DNA of 42,225 nt from [Chlorobium] sp. 445 (GCA_002763895.1 NSLH01000081.1:40001-82225), one strand, 5' to 3'; positions 18,982-27,602 are shown, counted from the stretch's first letter. Program-made: numbers and translations. Notes: generated from the letters alone by a model not told the origin.

Positions 18982-19569
18982 TTACTTCGTTGCGGTCGCT
19001 TTTGCCGCTTTGCGTGCGGCTTTAGCAGCTTTCTTAATTTCTTCAACAGGCTTCTTTGGCATGAGCAGTGCCTCTTGCAGCGGTTTTGTTTTTTCCATCA
19101 TCTTGGCTTCCTCAAGCGTTCGTGCTGCCACAATGACTTTGCCACCTGCCTTTTCGATCTTTTCTTTTGCACTGGCGCTGAACGCGTGTGCTGTAACGGT
19201 CAGTGCAACACTTAATTCGCCATCGCCTAAGATTTTCACACGTCGACGCTTTGCTGAAACTCCTACTTTTGCTAAGGCTTCAAGCGTTACCTCAGATTGC
19301 AACTTGCCCTTCTTCACCCATGTATCCAGCTGACCGACACTTACGGTCTCAAATTCTTCACGGCTTGGGTTATTGAACCCGTACTTTGGTAGCCTACGGA
19401 AAAGTGGCATCTGTCCGCCTTCTTTGAACGAACTGGTATAACCACTTCGTGCTTTATGTCCTTTGTTGCCTCTGCCTGCAGTGGTTCCATTTCCTGACCC
19501 TGGTCCTCGACCTACACGCTTACGCGATTTTCTTGACCCTACGGCAGGGCGAAGTGTGCTTAAATTCAT
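18982..19569 (-). CDS. rplO: 50S ribosomal protein L15 with Ala/Lys-rich tail
   Basis: Large-subunit protein that binds 23S rRNA late in assembly. The N-terminal loop [19 protein letters not shown] and [12 protein letters not shown], then [14 protein letters not shown]-like sequence (here [18 protein letters not shown]), identify L15. At 195 residues it is about 45 longer than E. coli L15: after residue 150 it continues with [15 protein letters not shown] and a tail of Lys and Ala that is probably disordered. Confidence 0.97.
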   Translation of the reverse strand: MNLSTLRPAVGSRKSRKRVGRGPGSGNGTTAGRGNKGHKARSGYTSSFKEGGQMPLFRRLPKYGFNNPSREEFETVSVGQLDTWVKKGKLQSEVTLEALAKVGVSAKRRRVKILGDGELSVALTVTAHAFSASAKEKIEKAGGKVIVAARTLEEAKMMEKTKPLQEALLMPKKPVEEIKKAAKAARKAAKATATK

Positions 19570-19617
19570 ACGTGTTACCCTTGTGATTTCGGCGGTTCTT
19601 TGAATTTACAAAATTTA

Positions 19618-19815
19618 TTATTGGACTTCCTCGACCTTGACAAGATGCTCCACCACACGAATCTGACCACGTAAGTGCGGGCTGTCGTTCAGCACTACTG
19701 AGTAGCTTGGTCTACCTAACTTCAGCGCTTTGATTGTCGCTTTCTGTTTTTTGGTTGAGCCAATCACGCTACGCACCTGCGTGATTTTGAGTTTCTTTGC
19801 CGTTGATTCCGACAT
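19618..19815 (-). CDS. rpmD: 50S ribosomal protein L30
   Basis: A 65-residue protein with the L30 core KITQVRSVIGSTKKQKATI and ALKLGRPSYSVVLNDSP, ending LVKVEEV. It has a short polar N-terminal extension. It lies between rpsE (13 nt) and rplO (48 nt), the standard place in the spc operon. Confidence 0.96.
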   Translation of the reverse strand: MSESTAKKLKITQVRSVIGSTKKQKATIKALKLGRPSYSVVLNDSPHLRGQIRVVEHLVKVEEVQ

Positions 19816-19828
19816 TGCTTTGACAAGT

Positions 19829-20347
19829 TTAGGATTGATAGACTTCGGTTAAGGATTTTCCGCGTCGTTCTGCAACATCACGTGCATCACTAAGGCTTTG
19901 CAAGCCTTTGACGGTCGCCTTAACAACATTGTGTGGATTTGAGGAGCCAAGCGATTTTGTCAGCACGTCTTTAACCCCTGCGCTTTCCAAGACAGCGCGC
20001 ACAGCGCCGCCAGCAATAATGCCTGTGCCTGGCGTTGCAGGTTTGAGCAACACCTTTGCTGCGCCAAACTTGGAAAAAACCTCATGTGGAATTGTTCCTT
20101 TGACAATTGGTACTTCCACCACATTCTTTTTAGCATCTTCAATCCCTTTGGCGATGGCATCTTGCACTTCATTAGCTTTGCCCAAGCCGTAGCCGACATG
20201 TCCTTCACCATCTCCAACGACCACGATAGCATTGAAGCCAAAGCGTTTACCACCCTTGACTACCTTTGCTGTGCGATTCACTTGAACTAACTTTTCCTTG
20301 AGGTTCAATTCGCCTGGTCTAATTTTTTTCTGCGATTGTCTTGCCAT
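19829..20347 (-). CDS. rpsE: 30S ribosomal protein S5
   Basis: Small-subunit protein at the mRNA entry site, important for decoding accuracy. The double-stranded-RNA-binding fold part is [20 protein letters not shown], followed by [18 protein letters not shown]. The C-terminal domain includes [19 protein letters not shown] and [16 protein letters not shown]. The 172-residue length is normal. It is followed after 13 nt by rpmD. Confidence 0.98.
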   Translation of the reverse strand: MARQSQKKIRPGELNLKEKLVQVNRTAKVVKGGKRFGFNAIVVVGDGEGHVGYGLGKANEVQDAIAKGIEDAKKNVVEVPIVKGTIPHEVFSKFGAAKVLLKPATPGTGIIAGGAVRAVLESAGVKDVLTKSLGSSNPHNVVKATVKGLQSLSDARDVAERRGKSLTEVYQS

Positions 20348-20366
20348 TTTGTAACTCTGTTTTCAT

Positions 20367-20732
20367 TTAGAATTCTAAACCGCCTTCGCGCGCACCTTCA
20401 GCAAGTGCGCGGACGCGTCCGTGATAGCGGTATCCATTTCTATCAAATGCCACTTTCGTGATACCAATGGCTTTTGCTTTTTCTGCAATGGCTTTACCAA
20501 TTTCTTTGCTTACTTCGGTTTTTTTCTTGCCTTTTAGCAACGGGATCATCGCTTTTGAATTGCTCGTTACCGCAGCTAACGTCCTTCCGTTTTCGTCATC
20601 AATAAGCTGTGCGTAGATATGATTCAGACTGCGATAGACTGAAAGACGCGGCTTTTGTGCCGTGCCTGAGACCTTGCTGCGCACTCGCGCTTTGATTCTT
20701 TTTCTGCGTCGTGTTTTAAGAAACGGATTCAT
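20367..20732 (-). CDS. rplR: 50S ribosomal protein L18
   Basis: 5S rRNA-binding protein of the central protuberance. The 121 residues include [23 protein letters not shown] (split by the family's basic N-terminus), [19 protein letters not shown] and [26 protein letters not shown]. It is preceded by a 65-nt spacer that carries an 8-bp hairpin. Confidence 0.97.
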   Translation of the reverse strand: MNPFLKTRRRKRIKARVRSKVSGTAQKPRLSVYRSLNHIYAQLIDDENGRTLAAVTSNSKAMIPLLKGKKKTEVSKEIGKAIAEKAKAIGITKVAFDRNGYRYHGRVRALAEGAREGGLEF

Positions 20733-20749
20733 AGCTCAATTTTGCTTTA

Positions 20750-20773
20750 TGAAAGCGATAGTTGCCGCTTTCA
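20750..20773 (-). promoter_or_regulatory. Hairpin in the leader before rplR
   Basis: In the mRNA sense, TGAAAGCG pairs perfectly with CGCTTTCA across an 8-nt loop. The stem ends 17 nt before the rplR start codon, in the rplF-rplR spacer. No U-tract follows, so it does not look like a terminator. It could be a protein-binding or RNA-processing site. Confidence 0.45.
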
Positions 20774-20797
20774 GAAATGGTTGAAGTTACTTAGAAA

Positions 20798-21337
20798 TTA
20801 CTTACCTGCTGTTTTGCCTTCCTTGCGGCGAATAACTTCGTTTTCATACTTAATCCCTTTGCCTTTGTAAGGCTCCGGTTTCTTGAATGAACGAATTTTT
20901 GCTGCCACACTCCCTACAAGTTCTTTGTCAATACCGCTTACAATCACGTTGGTTGGCTGTGGCACTTCTACTTTGACACCTTCTGGCGGCTTGAAATAAA
21001 TTGGATGCGAATAGCCGAGTGAAAAGACGATGTAATTGCTTTTTGCTTCCGCTTTGAAGCCCACACCTACAAGCTCCAACTTGCGCGAATAGCCTTGTGA
21101 GACACCTACAACCATGTTATTGATAAGTGCCCGATACAGTCCGTGCATGGCTTTAGTTTGTTTCTCATCGTTGTGCCGCTCCACCTTCACGCTTTCGGGT
21201 TCTACTTTGACCGTGAGTGCGCCACGCAGCGGTTGCTCCAACTTCCCCTTTGGTCCTTCGACTTTAATGATGCCGTCTTTGACTTCCACTTTTACGCCTT
21301 TTGCCAGTGGAATGGCTTTCTTTCCAATTCTTGACAT
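20798..21337 (-). CDS. rplF: 50S ribosomal protein L6
   Basis: Binds 23S rRNA near the factor-binding centre. The 179-residue protein has two related halves, with SRIGKKAIPLAKGVKVEV, IKVEGPKGKLEQPL and the C-terminal signature EPYKGKGIKYENEVIRRKEGK. Length and motifs are normal. It lies 17 nt after rpsH. Confidence 0.98.
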   Translation of the reverse strand: MSRIGKKAIPLAKGVKVEVKDGIIKVEGPKGKLEQPLRGALTVKVEPESVKVERHNDEKQTKAMHGLYRALINNMVVGVSQGYSRKLELVGVGFKAEAKSNYIVFSLGYSHPIYFKPPEGVKVEVPQPTNVIVSGIDKELVGSVAAKIRSFKKPEPYKGKGIKYENEVIRRKEGKTAGK

Positions 21338-21354
21338 GCTTTTCTCCTCCGTGT

Positions 21355-21750
21355 TTAGCTGATACGGAACAAGACTTCGCCGCCAACGCCGGCTGCACGG
21401 GCTTCCTTATCCGTCATCAATCCTTTGGATGTAGTCAGCACGAAGAGCCCCAGCCCACCCAAGTATTTTTTGATGTCTCTACCTTCATAGACACGGCGTC
21501 CGGGCGTGCTCACGCGCTGTAGACTTTTGATAGCGTGCTGTCCGTATGCATCGTATTTGAGTTGCACGCGCAACACAGGAAATTTCCCTGTTTCAATAAC
21601 TGTGAAGTCTTTGATGTACCCTTTGTCTTTAAGCAATGCAGAGATACCCACTTTTAGTTTTGAGCTGGGTATATCCACCGTTTTATGTTTCGCTTTCGCA
21701 GCATTGCGAATGCGCGTCAAGTAGTCAGCGATTGGATCGGTAACTGGCAT
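21355..21750 (-). CDS. rpsH: 30S ribosomal protein S8
   Basis: Binds 16S rRNA helix 21 and, in E. coli, represses the spc operon by binding its own mRNA. The 131 residues include [26 protein letters not shown] (split family N-terminus), [10 protein letters not shown] and the C-terminal [26 protein letters not shown]. The start codon lies 15 nt after a large hairpin (21766-21812), without an obvious Shine-Dalgarno sequence. Confidence 0.98.
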   Translation of the reverse strand: MPVTDPIADYLTRIRNAAKAKHKTVDIPSSKLKVGISALLKDKGYIKDFTVIETGKFPVLRVQLKYDAYGQHAIKSLQRVSTPGRRVYEGRDIKKYLGGLGLFVLTTSKGLMTDKEARAAGVGGEVLFRIS

Positions 21751-21765
21751 TTGCGGTTTAGGTTT

Positions 21766-21812
21766 CTTCGCGCGTCCTGCAAAATCTGCCTCACTTTGCA
21801 GCAGCCGCGAAG
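21766..21812 (-). promoter_or_regulatory. Two-part hairpin in the leader before rpsH
   Basis: In the mRNA sense the 47 nt fold as CTTCGCG / CGCGAAG (outer 7 bp), a 4x4 internal loop (GCTG opposite GACG), CTGCAAA / TTTGCAG (inner 7 bp) and an 11-nt loop. It fills most of the 78-nt rpsN-rpsH spacer and ends 15 nt before the rpsH ATG. No U-tract follows. S8 binds a helix with an asymmetric internal loop in 16S rRNA and in the E. coli spc mRNA, so a regulatory role is plausible, but I could not match the specific S8 core bases. Confidence 0.55.
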
Positions 21813-21828
21813 GTTGAAGAAATTAGGT

Positions 21829-22099
21829 CTACCAACTTGCTTTTTTCATTCCTGGAATTTTGCCCTCGAGCGCAAACTTGCGCAAGATGTGGCGACAGAC
21901 GCCATATTTTCTATAGACCCCGCGCCCTCTGCCTGTGATAGAGCAGCGGTTGCGAAAACGCGTCGGTGAGCTATCGCGCGGTAATGCCCGCAAGGCTTCC
22001 ATGTTGCCTTCTTCTTTTAATTTCTGGCGACGCTCAGCGTAAAATTCAATTTTTTCTCCTGCGCTTTTCATTTCGCGCAATCACACTTTTTTTTGCCAT
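21829..22099 (-). CDS. rpsN: 30S ribosomal protein S14 (zinc-independent type), with a one-base frameshift near its start
   Basis: Small-subunit head protein. The ATG at 22097-22099 begins [16 protein letters not shown], the usual S14 N-terminus. The frame then breaks in an A run (plus-strand T run 22050-22055, six where five are needed). After removing one base it continues [16 protein letters not shown] to [17 protein letters not shown] and ends IPGMKKASW, 89 residues in all, which is exactly the length of the long, zinc-free S14. The alternative TTG start at 22080 gives an N-terminus unlike S14, so I reject it. Confidence 0.93.
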
Positions 22100-22116
22100 A
22101 GCAAATTTTAGTCAAG

Positions 22117-22759
22117 TTAATTTTTCTTTCTGAATGGCATACCCAGTTCTTTGAGCAATGCGTAGGCTTCCTCATCGGTCTTAGCCGTTGTTACAAACGT
22201 GATATCCATTCCGTTGATTTTTGAGACCTTATCAATATCAATCTCTGGGAAAATAATTTGCTCTTTGACACCGAGCGTATAATTGCCTCGACCATCGAAA
22301 CTGCTATCGCTGACACCTCTGAAGTCTCTAATGCGTGGAATTGCAAGCGAGATGAGCCTATCCATAAACTCGTACATTCGGTGTCGGCGCAGCGTAACGC
22401 GGCAACCAATCGGTTGATTTTCTCTTAGTTTGAAGTTCGAGATCGCTTTCTTTGACTTTCGAATCTCTGGCTTTTGCCCCGTGATTTGTGCAAGTTCTTT
22501 GACTGCCATTTCCAAGAGCTTTGGATCTTGCGCTGCTTCACCGATGCCGATATTGATAGCAATTTTTTCAAGGCGCGGCACCATCATCACATTTTTTATA
22601 CTTGAATTGTTCCATCAGCCGCTTTACCACTTCCTGACGATATTTCACAAATAGTCGTGGCGGTGGCGCTGGTTCGTTTGAGAGCGGCGCAGCAGCTTTA
22701 GCTGGTTCTTCGCCTTTCTTTTTTTGCTGCTTTTGTTTTTTTTGCTCTTTTTCTGCCAT
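22117..22759 (-). CDS. rplE: 50S ribosomal protein L5 with Lys/Pro/Ala-rich N-terminal extension, one-base frameshift
   Basis: 5S rRNA-binding protein at the central protuberance. The conserved part is [23 protein letters not shown] joined to [18 protein letters not shown], then [21 protein letters not shown] and DMDI-like end ([22 protein letters not shown]). The join needs removal of one A from the six-A run (plus-strand T run 22592-22597). Upstream of the conserved start lies an extension of about 34 residues, [18 protein letters not shown] onward, not found in E. coli L5. Total about 213 residues. Confidence 0.93.
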
Positions 22760-22828
22760 AGTTCAGTGAAAAATTATGAAGATGGTCTTTGTCATCTCCG
22801 ATTTAATTCTCGTGCTTGTCTTTGTGTG

Positions 22829-23104
22829 TTAGGAGACTTTTTTTACATTAGACGCATGAATCGGCATCTCACGCTCAATGATTGCACCTTGTGGCTGATT
22901 TTTATTCGGGCGTGTGTGTCTCTTGCGGATATTGACCCCTTCGACAATCACGCGATTTGTCTCTGGAAAGACGCGTAACACTTTGCCTTGATAGCCTTTT
23001 TCACGGTCTGCACCAAGACCCTGTGCGGACGTGATGGTTTTGAGTAGCATCACGGTATCGCCTTTTTTGACATGTATTTTCTGTCTCTTAATGCCCGTCT
23101 TCAT
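22829..23104 (-). CDS. rplX: 50S ribosomal protein L24
   Basis: Assembly-initiator protein that binds the 5' end of 23S rRNA. The 91 residues show the KOW motif [19 protein letters not shown] and [22 protein letters not shown] (contiguous family signature), then [24 protein letters not shown]. Its ATG overlaps the stop codon of a 19-codon frame (23101-23160) as ATGA. It is separated from rplN by a tRNA gene, which is unusual. Confidence 0.97.
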   Translation of the reverse strand: MKTGIKRQKIHVKKGDTVMLLKTITSAQGLGADREKGYQGKVLRVFPETNRVIVEGVNIRKRHTRPNKNQPQGAIIEREMPIHASNVKKVS

Positions 23105-23207
23105 TTCTTTTGTGCTATGTCGTTAATTTTTCCTTTTCTAAAGTGCTGCATCGTCTCCATTTTGTTGTTAGACCTTGTTAGAGCGGCACGATGCGGCAGT
23201 TTTCTTG

Positions 23208-23280
23208 AGCGGGAGACGGGACTCGAACCCGCGACCAACAGCTTGGAAGGCTGTGACTCTACCAACTGAGTTACTCCCGC
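23208..23280 (-). tRNA. tRNA-Gly (anticodon UCC)
   Basis: On the minus strand a complete 73-nt cloverleaf is seen. The acceptor stem is GCGGGAG/CTCCCGC with discriminator U, as is usual for glycine. The D-arm includes ACTCAGTTGGTAGAGT, the anticodon stem is ACAGC/GCTGT with loop CTTCCAA (anticodon TCC), and the T-arm is GCGGG-TTCGAGT-CCCGT. CCA is not encoded. It lies between rplN and rplX in the same orientation, so it must be cut out of the ribosomal-protein transcript and/or transcribed from the promoter-like site at 23311-23341. Confidence 0.97.
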
Positions 23281-23310
23281 ATTAGAAAGAACTTTGAAAT
23301 GCTGAAGCTT

Positions 23311-23341
23311 CAAATTTACAACACTTCAGGCGCAAGCGAAA
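23311..23341 (-). promoter_or_regulatory. Promoter-like site for the tRNA-Gly gene, overlapping the rplN 3' end
   Basis: On the minus strand TTTC (23338-23341), 19 nt, TAAATTTG (23311-23318) matches the Bacteroidota consensus TTTG-N19-TAnnTTTG at all positions but one. The -7 element overlaps the rplN stop codon. A transcript would begin near 23304, about 24 nt before the mature tRNA. It is a sequence match only. Confidence 0.5.
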
Positions 23342-23684
23342 TAATTTTTGTGTATTGCTTGTCACGCAATTCTCTTGCGATTGGTCCGAAGATGCGAGTG
23401 CCCCGTGGTTCGCCTTGTGCATTGATGAGCACGACGGCATTTTCATCGAATCGAATATAGGAGCCATCTTTTCGGCGGTATTCTTTTTTTGTTCTCACTA
23501 CGACTGCACGTGAGACTTCCTTTTTCTTAACGGTCCCACCGGGGATTGCAGCCTTGACGGATACAATCACCACATCGCCAATGCTTGCATACCGGCGTCT
23601 TGTACCACCGAGCACATGAATCACTCGAACTTTTTTAGCACCGCTATTATCGGCGACGACCAAATTGGTTTCATTCTGAATCAT
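23316..23684 (-). CDS. rplN: 50S ribosomal protein L14
   Basis: Large-subunit protein that contacts 16S rRNA in a subunit bridge. The 122 residues give a full-length match: [62 protein letters not shown] and [14 protein letters not shown]. First gene of the spc group, 42 nt after rpsQ. Confidence 0.98.
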   Translation of the reverse strand: MIQNETNLVVADNSGAKKVRVIHVLGGTRRRYASIGDVVIVSVKAAIPGGTVKKKEVSRAVVVRTKKEYRRKDGSYIRFDENAVVLINAQGEPRGTRIFGPIARELRDKQYTKIISLAPEVL

Positions 23685-23726
23685 AGAAAAATATCCTTTC
23701 TGATTTTTATGGCTTTCTTGTCAGGA

Positions 23727-24105
23727 TTACTTTGCGCGCTCCACAATTTCAGCTAATGTCCATGCTTTGCGTTTGCTGAGCGGTCTGGTTTCCACAATGC
23801 GCACCACATCGCCGATTTTTGCATCATTGTGCTCATCATGCGCCATAATTTTCGTTGTCTTTCTAAAGTATTTCTTGTAAATCGGGTGCTGCACGCGCCG
23901 CTCGATAGCAACAACAATGCTCTTTTGCATCTTGTCACTGATGACCTTACCAATTTTTTTCGCGCTTATTTGTCTTTTTTTGAGCAGTACCTGCTTTTTC
24001 TGCAGCAGCTTGCGCATCACCTTCAACAGGCTTTACTTCTTTTTGTGTTGCCTCTTCTTGTGCGGCTTGCGCGTCTTGTGATAGCGTTTGTTCTTCTGAC
24101 ATCAT
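23727..24105 (-). CDS. rpsQ: 30S ribosomal protein S17 with Ala/Glu/Lys-rich N-terminal extension, one-base frameshift
   Basis: Primary 16S rRNA-binding protein. The conserved OB-fold runs [22 protein letters not shown] to [19 protein letters not shown] and [19 protein letters not shown]. The frame breaks in an A run (plus-strand T run 23954-23960, seven where six fit); removing one base joins this core to an upstream frame starting at the ATG 24103-24105. The result is 125 residues with an N-terminal extension of about 45 residues rich in Ala, Gln, Glu and Lys ([19 protein letters not shown] onward). Without the repair, S17 would start with an unrelated sequence, so the extended form is preferred. 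Confidence 0.88.
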
Positions 24106-24124
24106 TCTCGTCTATGTTTAGCGT

Positions 24125-24337
24125 TCAGGCTTTTTTCTCTTTTTCAGCATCAAGCTCTTTTTGTCGCAAGAGCGTTTTCATTCGCGCAATATCTTTTCTC
24201 AAGTTTCGCAAAATCATCGGGTTGGTTGGCGGCTCAATTGCCTTGTTGAACTTGATGTTTGCGATTTGTTCTTTGCACTCTTTGATTCGCTCTTTCATCT
24301 CAGCTTCGGAGAGTGCTGCAATTTCATATTTCTTCAT
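24125..24337 (-). CDS. rpmC: 50S ribosomal protein L29
   Basis: A 70-residue protein at the polypeptide exit tunnel, where trigger factor and SRP dock. The helical pair MKKYEIAALSEAEMKERIKE and NPMILRNLRKDIARMKTLLRQKE identifies L29. A short charged tail follows. It is placed between rplP (17 nt) and rpsQ (19 nt). Confidence 0.96.
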   Translation of the reverse strand: MKKYEIAALSEAEMKERIKECKEQIANIKFNKAIEPPTNPMILRNLRKDIARMKTLLRQKELDAEKEKKA

Positions 24338-24354
24338 CGTTTCTGCTCCTTTAG

Positions 24355-24792
24355 TTACTTCTTTGCAGTTGCAGTTTCCTCATAATCGGGGCGCACCACA
24401 AATTTCGTTTTGATAGGTAGCTTTGCGGCTGCCAGTCGGAATGCTTCTTCGGCGGTCGCTTTTGGCACGCCGTCGATTTCGAACATGATACAGCCTGGCT
24501 TTACTGGCGCTACCCAAAACTCTGGCGCACCTTTTCCTGAACCCATTCGTGTTTCTGCAGGTTTCTTGGTTACAGGCTTATCAGGGAAAATGCGAATCCA
24601 CGATTTACCGTCGCGTTTCATGTAGCGCGTCATGGCTACACGAGCAGCTTCGATTTGTCGGCTTGTAATCCAGCCCATGTCTAAGGCTTTCAAGCCAAAC
24701 GAGCCAAATGCAATTTCTGTACCCCGTGTCGCATTACCTTTCATTCGTCCGCGCTGCATCTTGCGATACTTTACTCGCTTTGGCATCAGCAT
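24355..24792 (-). CDS. rplP: 50S ribosomal protein L16
   Basis: Helps position the A- and P-site tRNAs on the large subunit. The 145 residues include the start [40 protein letters not shown] (family core), the [21 protein letters not shown] signature (contains the conserved Arg region) and KLPIKTKFV. The C-terminus is slightly extended. Normal S10-operon position. Confidence 0.98.
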   Translation of the reverse strand: MLMPKRVKYRKMQRGRMKGNATRGTEIAFGSFGLKALDMGWITSRQIEAARVAMTRYMKRDGKSWIRIFPDKPVTKKPAETRMGSGKGAPEFWVAPVKPGCIMFEIDGVPKATAEEAFRLAAAKLPIKTKFVVRPDYEETATAKK

Positions 24793-24816
24793 AGTAGAAG
24801 TCCTCCAAACTCAAAT

Positions 24817-25632
24817 TTAATTTTCTGATGTACTGGCTGCACCAGTGTTTTCTGTATTACCGCCGCCTTTACTGCCACCGCGGCGTCTTCTGCGGCGTCT
24901 GCTACCTTGCTTTTCGCCTCGCTCTTGACGTCCGCGTGCCTTTTCGCGTCGGTCGCGCACTTTTTGGCGTTCTTCCTCTTCGAGCGCTTCAATGCGCTGT
25001 CCAAGAATCTCACCTTTGTAAATCCAAACTTTCACGCCCACTGTGCCTGTGATGGTAAAGGCAGTGCTTTGCGCATAATCAATATTTGCGCGCAAGGTAT
25101 GCAATGGGACTTTACCTTCTTTGTATTGTTCCATTCGGGCAATTTCTGCGCCTCCCAGTCGTCCGCTCACCTGTACGCGTACACCTTCTGCCCCAGCGCG
25201 TGAGGCTTGCTGAATCGCTTGCTTCATTGCACGACGAAACGCTACGCGTCCTTCAAGTTGCGCGGCAATGTTATCGGCGACAAGTTGGGCGTCTAACTCT
25301 GGCTTTTTGATTTCGATGACATCAATCTTGACCTCTTTCTTTGTTAATTTGCCCAGTTCTTGACCCAGCGTATTGATTTCTTCGCCGCTTTTTCCGACTA
25401 CTGCTCCGGGACGCGCCGCATAGATATAGAGTTTGATATTTTTTGTTGTGCGCTCAATGACAACTTTCGAGACGCCTGCTTTTTGGCGTTTCAGACGTGC
25501 CATCACATAGTTGCGAATCACATAGTCTTCTTTGAGCTTATCGGCAACTGCTGGAGAATTATCATACCAGCGAGAATCCCAGTCCTTGATAATGCCAAGT
25601 CTGAAGCCGTTTGGATTTACCTTTTGACCCAC
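24817..25632 (-). CDS. rpsC: 30S ribosomal protein S3 with Arg-rich, low-complexity tail
   Basis: Forms part of the mRNA entry channel and helicase activity. Residues 1-220 match the family: [20 protein letters not shown], the KH domain with [17 protein letters not shown], and the C-terminal [20 protein letters not shown] and [13 protein letters not shown]. The 271-residue protein then has a tail of about 45 residues with a run of Arg ([14 protein letters not shown]) followed by Asn/Thr/Ser, probably disordered and RNA-binding. Confidence 0.97.
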   Translation of the reverse strand: MGQKVNPNGFRLGIIKDWDSRWYDNSPAVADKLKEDYVIRNYVMARLKRQKAGVSKVVIERTTKNIKLYIYAARPGAVVGKSGEEINTLGQELGKLTKKEVKIDVIEIKKPELDAQLVADNIAAQLEGRVAFRRAMKQAIQQASRAGAEGVRVQVSGRLGGAEIARMEQYKEGKVPLHTLRANIDYAQSTAFTITGTVGVKVWIYKGEILGQRIEALEEEERQKVRDRREKARGRQERGEKQGSRRRRRRRGGSKGGGNTENTGAASTSEN

Positions 25633-25662
25633 GAGTGTATCCCTTTCGGTTTGCGTTAATTT

Positions 25663-26103
25663 TTAATTCGTCTCTGCCTTGTCCTCAACTGTGCGGGCTG
25701 ATTTTGGCGCACGCTTATCCACCACAATTGTCAAGTGGTTTGAGCGTTTTCGGACACGATAGGCTCTGCCCATGGGTGCAGGCAAGATACGCTTGAGTGT
25801 CACACCTGCATTGACAAAGGCTTCTACGATGTAAAGGTCGCGCTCGCTGACTGGTTCATTATTACGGGTCATGTAGTTTGAGACCGCAGAACGCAGTGTG
25901 CGCAACACATTACGTGCGGCATGTTTGGTTGAGTTCTGTAGAATTGCTGTTGCAGTTTCTACATCTTTGCCGCGCACCAAATCTACGACCAGTCTCATCT
26001 TGCGTGGCGAAGTTGGCGTATGGTTAAGCGACGCCATGCTTCGTGTCGCTTTTCGCCGCGCTTCTTTGCGCGCTTCTGCTGCTTCACGTTTTCTTGCACC
26101 CAT
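25663..26103 (-). CDS. rplV: 50S ribosomal protein L22
   Basis: Lines the nascent-chain exit tunnel; its beta-hairpin tip is a macrolide-resistance site. The 146 residues begin [18 protein letters not shown], an N-terminal extension typical of Bacteroidota and Chlorobi, followed by [20 protein letters not shown] and the hairpin [17 protein letters not shown]. It starts 11 nt after rpsS. Confidence 0.98.
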   Translation of the reverse strand: MGARKREAAEARKEARRKATRSMASLNHTPTSPRKMRLVVDLVRGKDVETATAILQNSTKHAARNVLRTLRSAVSNYMTRNNEPVSERDLYIVEAFVNAGVTLKRILPAPMGRAYRVRKRSNHLTIVVDKRAPKSARTVEDKAETN

Positions 26104-26114
26104 TTTTTCTCCAA

Positions 26115-26414
26115 TTACTTTTTACCGGGCGCTGAACCCGATTTTTCTTTCTTATCTCCAGATGTATGTCCTCGAAATGTTCTGGTTGGCGCAAACTCTC
26201 CGAGCTTGTGTCCTACCATATTTTCCGTGATATACACAGGCACGTGCGTCTTGCCATTATGCACCGCAATGGTGTGCCCTACAAATTCTGGTGAAATCAT
26301 GGACGCACGTGACCATGTTTTGAGCACCTTTTTCTGGTTCTTTTCATTGAGTTCTTGAATACGCTTCAAGAGCCGCTCTTGAATGAACGGACCTTTTTTC
26401 AGAGAACGAGGCAT
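26115..26414 (-). CDS. rpsS: 30S ribosomal protein S19
   Basis: Head protein forming a complex with S13. The 99 residues run [19 protein letters not shown] to [40 protein letters not shown] (family signature, given here in overlapping parts) and [13 protein letters not shown], with a short Lys/Ser tail. Complete and in the standard position between rplB and rplV. Confidence 0.97.
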   Translation of the reverse strand: MPRSLKKGPFIQERLLKRIQELNEKNQKKVLKTWSRASMISPEFVGHTIAVHNGKTHVPVYITENMVGHKLGEFAPTRTFRGHTSGDKKEKSGSAPGKK

Positions 26415-26429
26415 AGTGAATCGTACTGG

Positions 26430-27269
26430 TTATGCTTTTCTTCTATCGCGCACAATAAGTTTTGATGATGCTTTTTTCTTATGGCGTGTTTTCAAACCTT
26501 TAGCAAGTTGTCCCCACGGTGATTTGGGGTGTTTGCGTCCGCCGCCTGACTTAGAACGCCCTTCACCGCCACCCATTGGATGGTCGACAGGGTTGCGTGC
26601 CATACCTCGTGTGATTGGGCGAATACCCAGCCAGCGCGAGCGGCCTGCTTTGCCTAACGAGATATTTTCGTGCTCCAAATTTCCGACAACACCGATAGTT
26701 GCTCGGCATTCAATTCGTACTTTGCGCAATTCGCCTGAGGGCATTTTCAGTGTTGCGTAGTTACCTTCTTTTGCAAGCAGCGTCGCAAAAGTGCCTGCCC
26801 CGCGCGCAATTTGGCCTCCCTTACCGACTTTCATCTCAATGTTATGCACTTCTGTGCCCACAGGGATATTTTTCAGCGGCAGGGCATTACCAATTTTGAT
26901 ATCGGCATGTTCGCCTGTTTCAATTTTATCGCCTACCTTAATGCCGTTTGGCGCAAGAATGTATCGGCGCTCTTTATCTTCGTACTCTAAAAGCGCAATT
27001 CGTGCCGAGCGATTCGGGTCGTATTCAATTGCAATCACTTGCGCGTTGATACCATCTTTATCGCGCTTGAAATCAATGATGCGGTAGCGTCGTTTTGCGC
27101 CGCCCCCCATGCCACGACAGGTTATTCGCCCTAAGTTGTTGCGTCCACCTGTTTTTTTCAGCGGTACGGTCAAACTTTTCTCAGGCTCTGTCTTTGTGAT
27201 TTCATCAAACGTCGGAAACGACATAAAGCGCGTTCCGGGCGTTCTTGGCTTCATATTGCGTACTGGCAT
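26430..27269 (-). CDS. rplB: 50S ribosomal protein L2
   Basis: Required for subunit joining and peptidyl-transferase activity. The 279 residues include [17 protein letters not shown], the RNA-binding domain with [35 protein letters not shown] and [17 protein letters not shown] with the conserved His needed for activity (HPMGGGEG). It ends [15 protein letters not shown]. Length and motifs are normal. Confidence 0.98.
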   Translation of the reverse strand: MPVRNMKPRTPGTRFMSFPTFDEITKTEPEKSLTVPLKKTGGRNNLGRITCRGMGGGAKRRYRIIDFKRDKDGINAQVIAIEYDPNRSARIALLEYEDKERRYILAPNGIKVGDKIETGEHADIKIGNALPLKNIPVGTEVHNIEMKVGKGGQIARGAGTFATLLAKEGNYATLKMPSGELRKVRIECRATIGVVGNLEHENISLGKAGRSRWLGIRPITRGMARNPVDHPMGGGEGRSKSGGGRKHPKSPWGQLAKGLKTRHKKKASSKLIVRDRRKA

Positions 27270-27293
27270 ATCTCTTAATTTTGTGCGTTATGA

Positions 27294-27602
27294 TTATCCT
27301 TGTTGCGTTCCCGACGTGCCGTAGTAATCAATCTTTGAATCCTTTGAGAGCGTTACATACGCTTTTTTGAGGTCAGGTTTTTTGCCCACCTGAATCCCTT
27401 TGCGTGTAAATCGCATTTTACGTTTTCCCTCAATGAACGCTGTGCGCACAGACTCGACTTTCACGCCAAACTTTTCTTCGACCGCTTTTTTGATATCTTC
27501 TTTTTTTGCTTCATGATGCACTTCAAAAACATACTGATTTTTCTCTTCAGAGAGCTTCAGCGCTTTTTCAGTCAGTATAGGACGAATCAAGATATTTGTC
27601 AT
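27294..27602 (-). CDS. rplW: 50S ribosomal protein L23
   Basis: Exit-tunnel protein and the main docking site for trigger factor. The 102 residues include the N-terminal IRPILTEKALKLSEEKNQYVF and EDIKKAVEEKFGVKVESVRT core, with KMRFTRKGIQVGKKPDLKKA in the loop. It lies 12 nt after rplD, as usual in the S10 operon. Confidence 0.97.
   Translation of the reverse strand: MTNILIRPILTEKALKLSEEKNQYVFEVHHEAKKEDIKKAVEEKFGVKVESVRTAFIEGKRKMRFTRKGIQVGKKPDLKKAYVTLSKDSKIDYYGTSGTQQG

Noticed and set aside
21829-22080. S14 starting at TTG 22080
   Set aside because: It gives an N-terminus ([10 protein letters not shown]) unlike any S14; the ATG at 22099 encodes the standard MAKKSVIAR and needs only one homopolymer repair.
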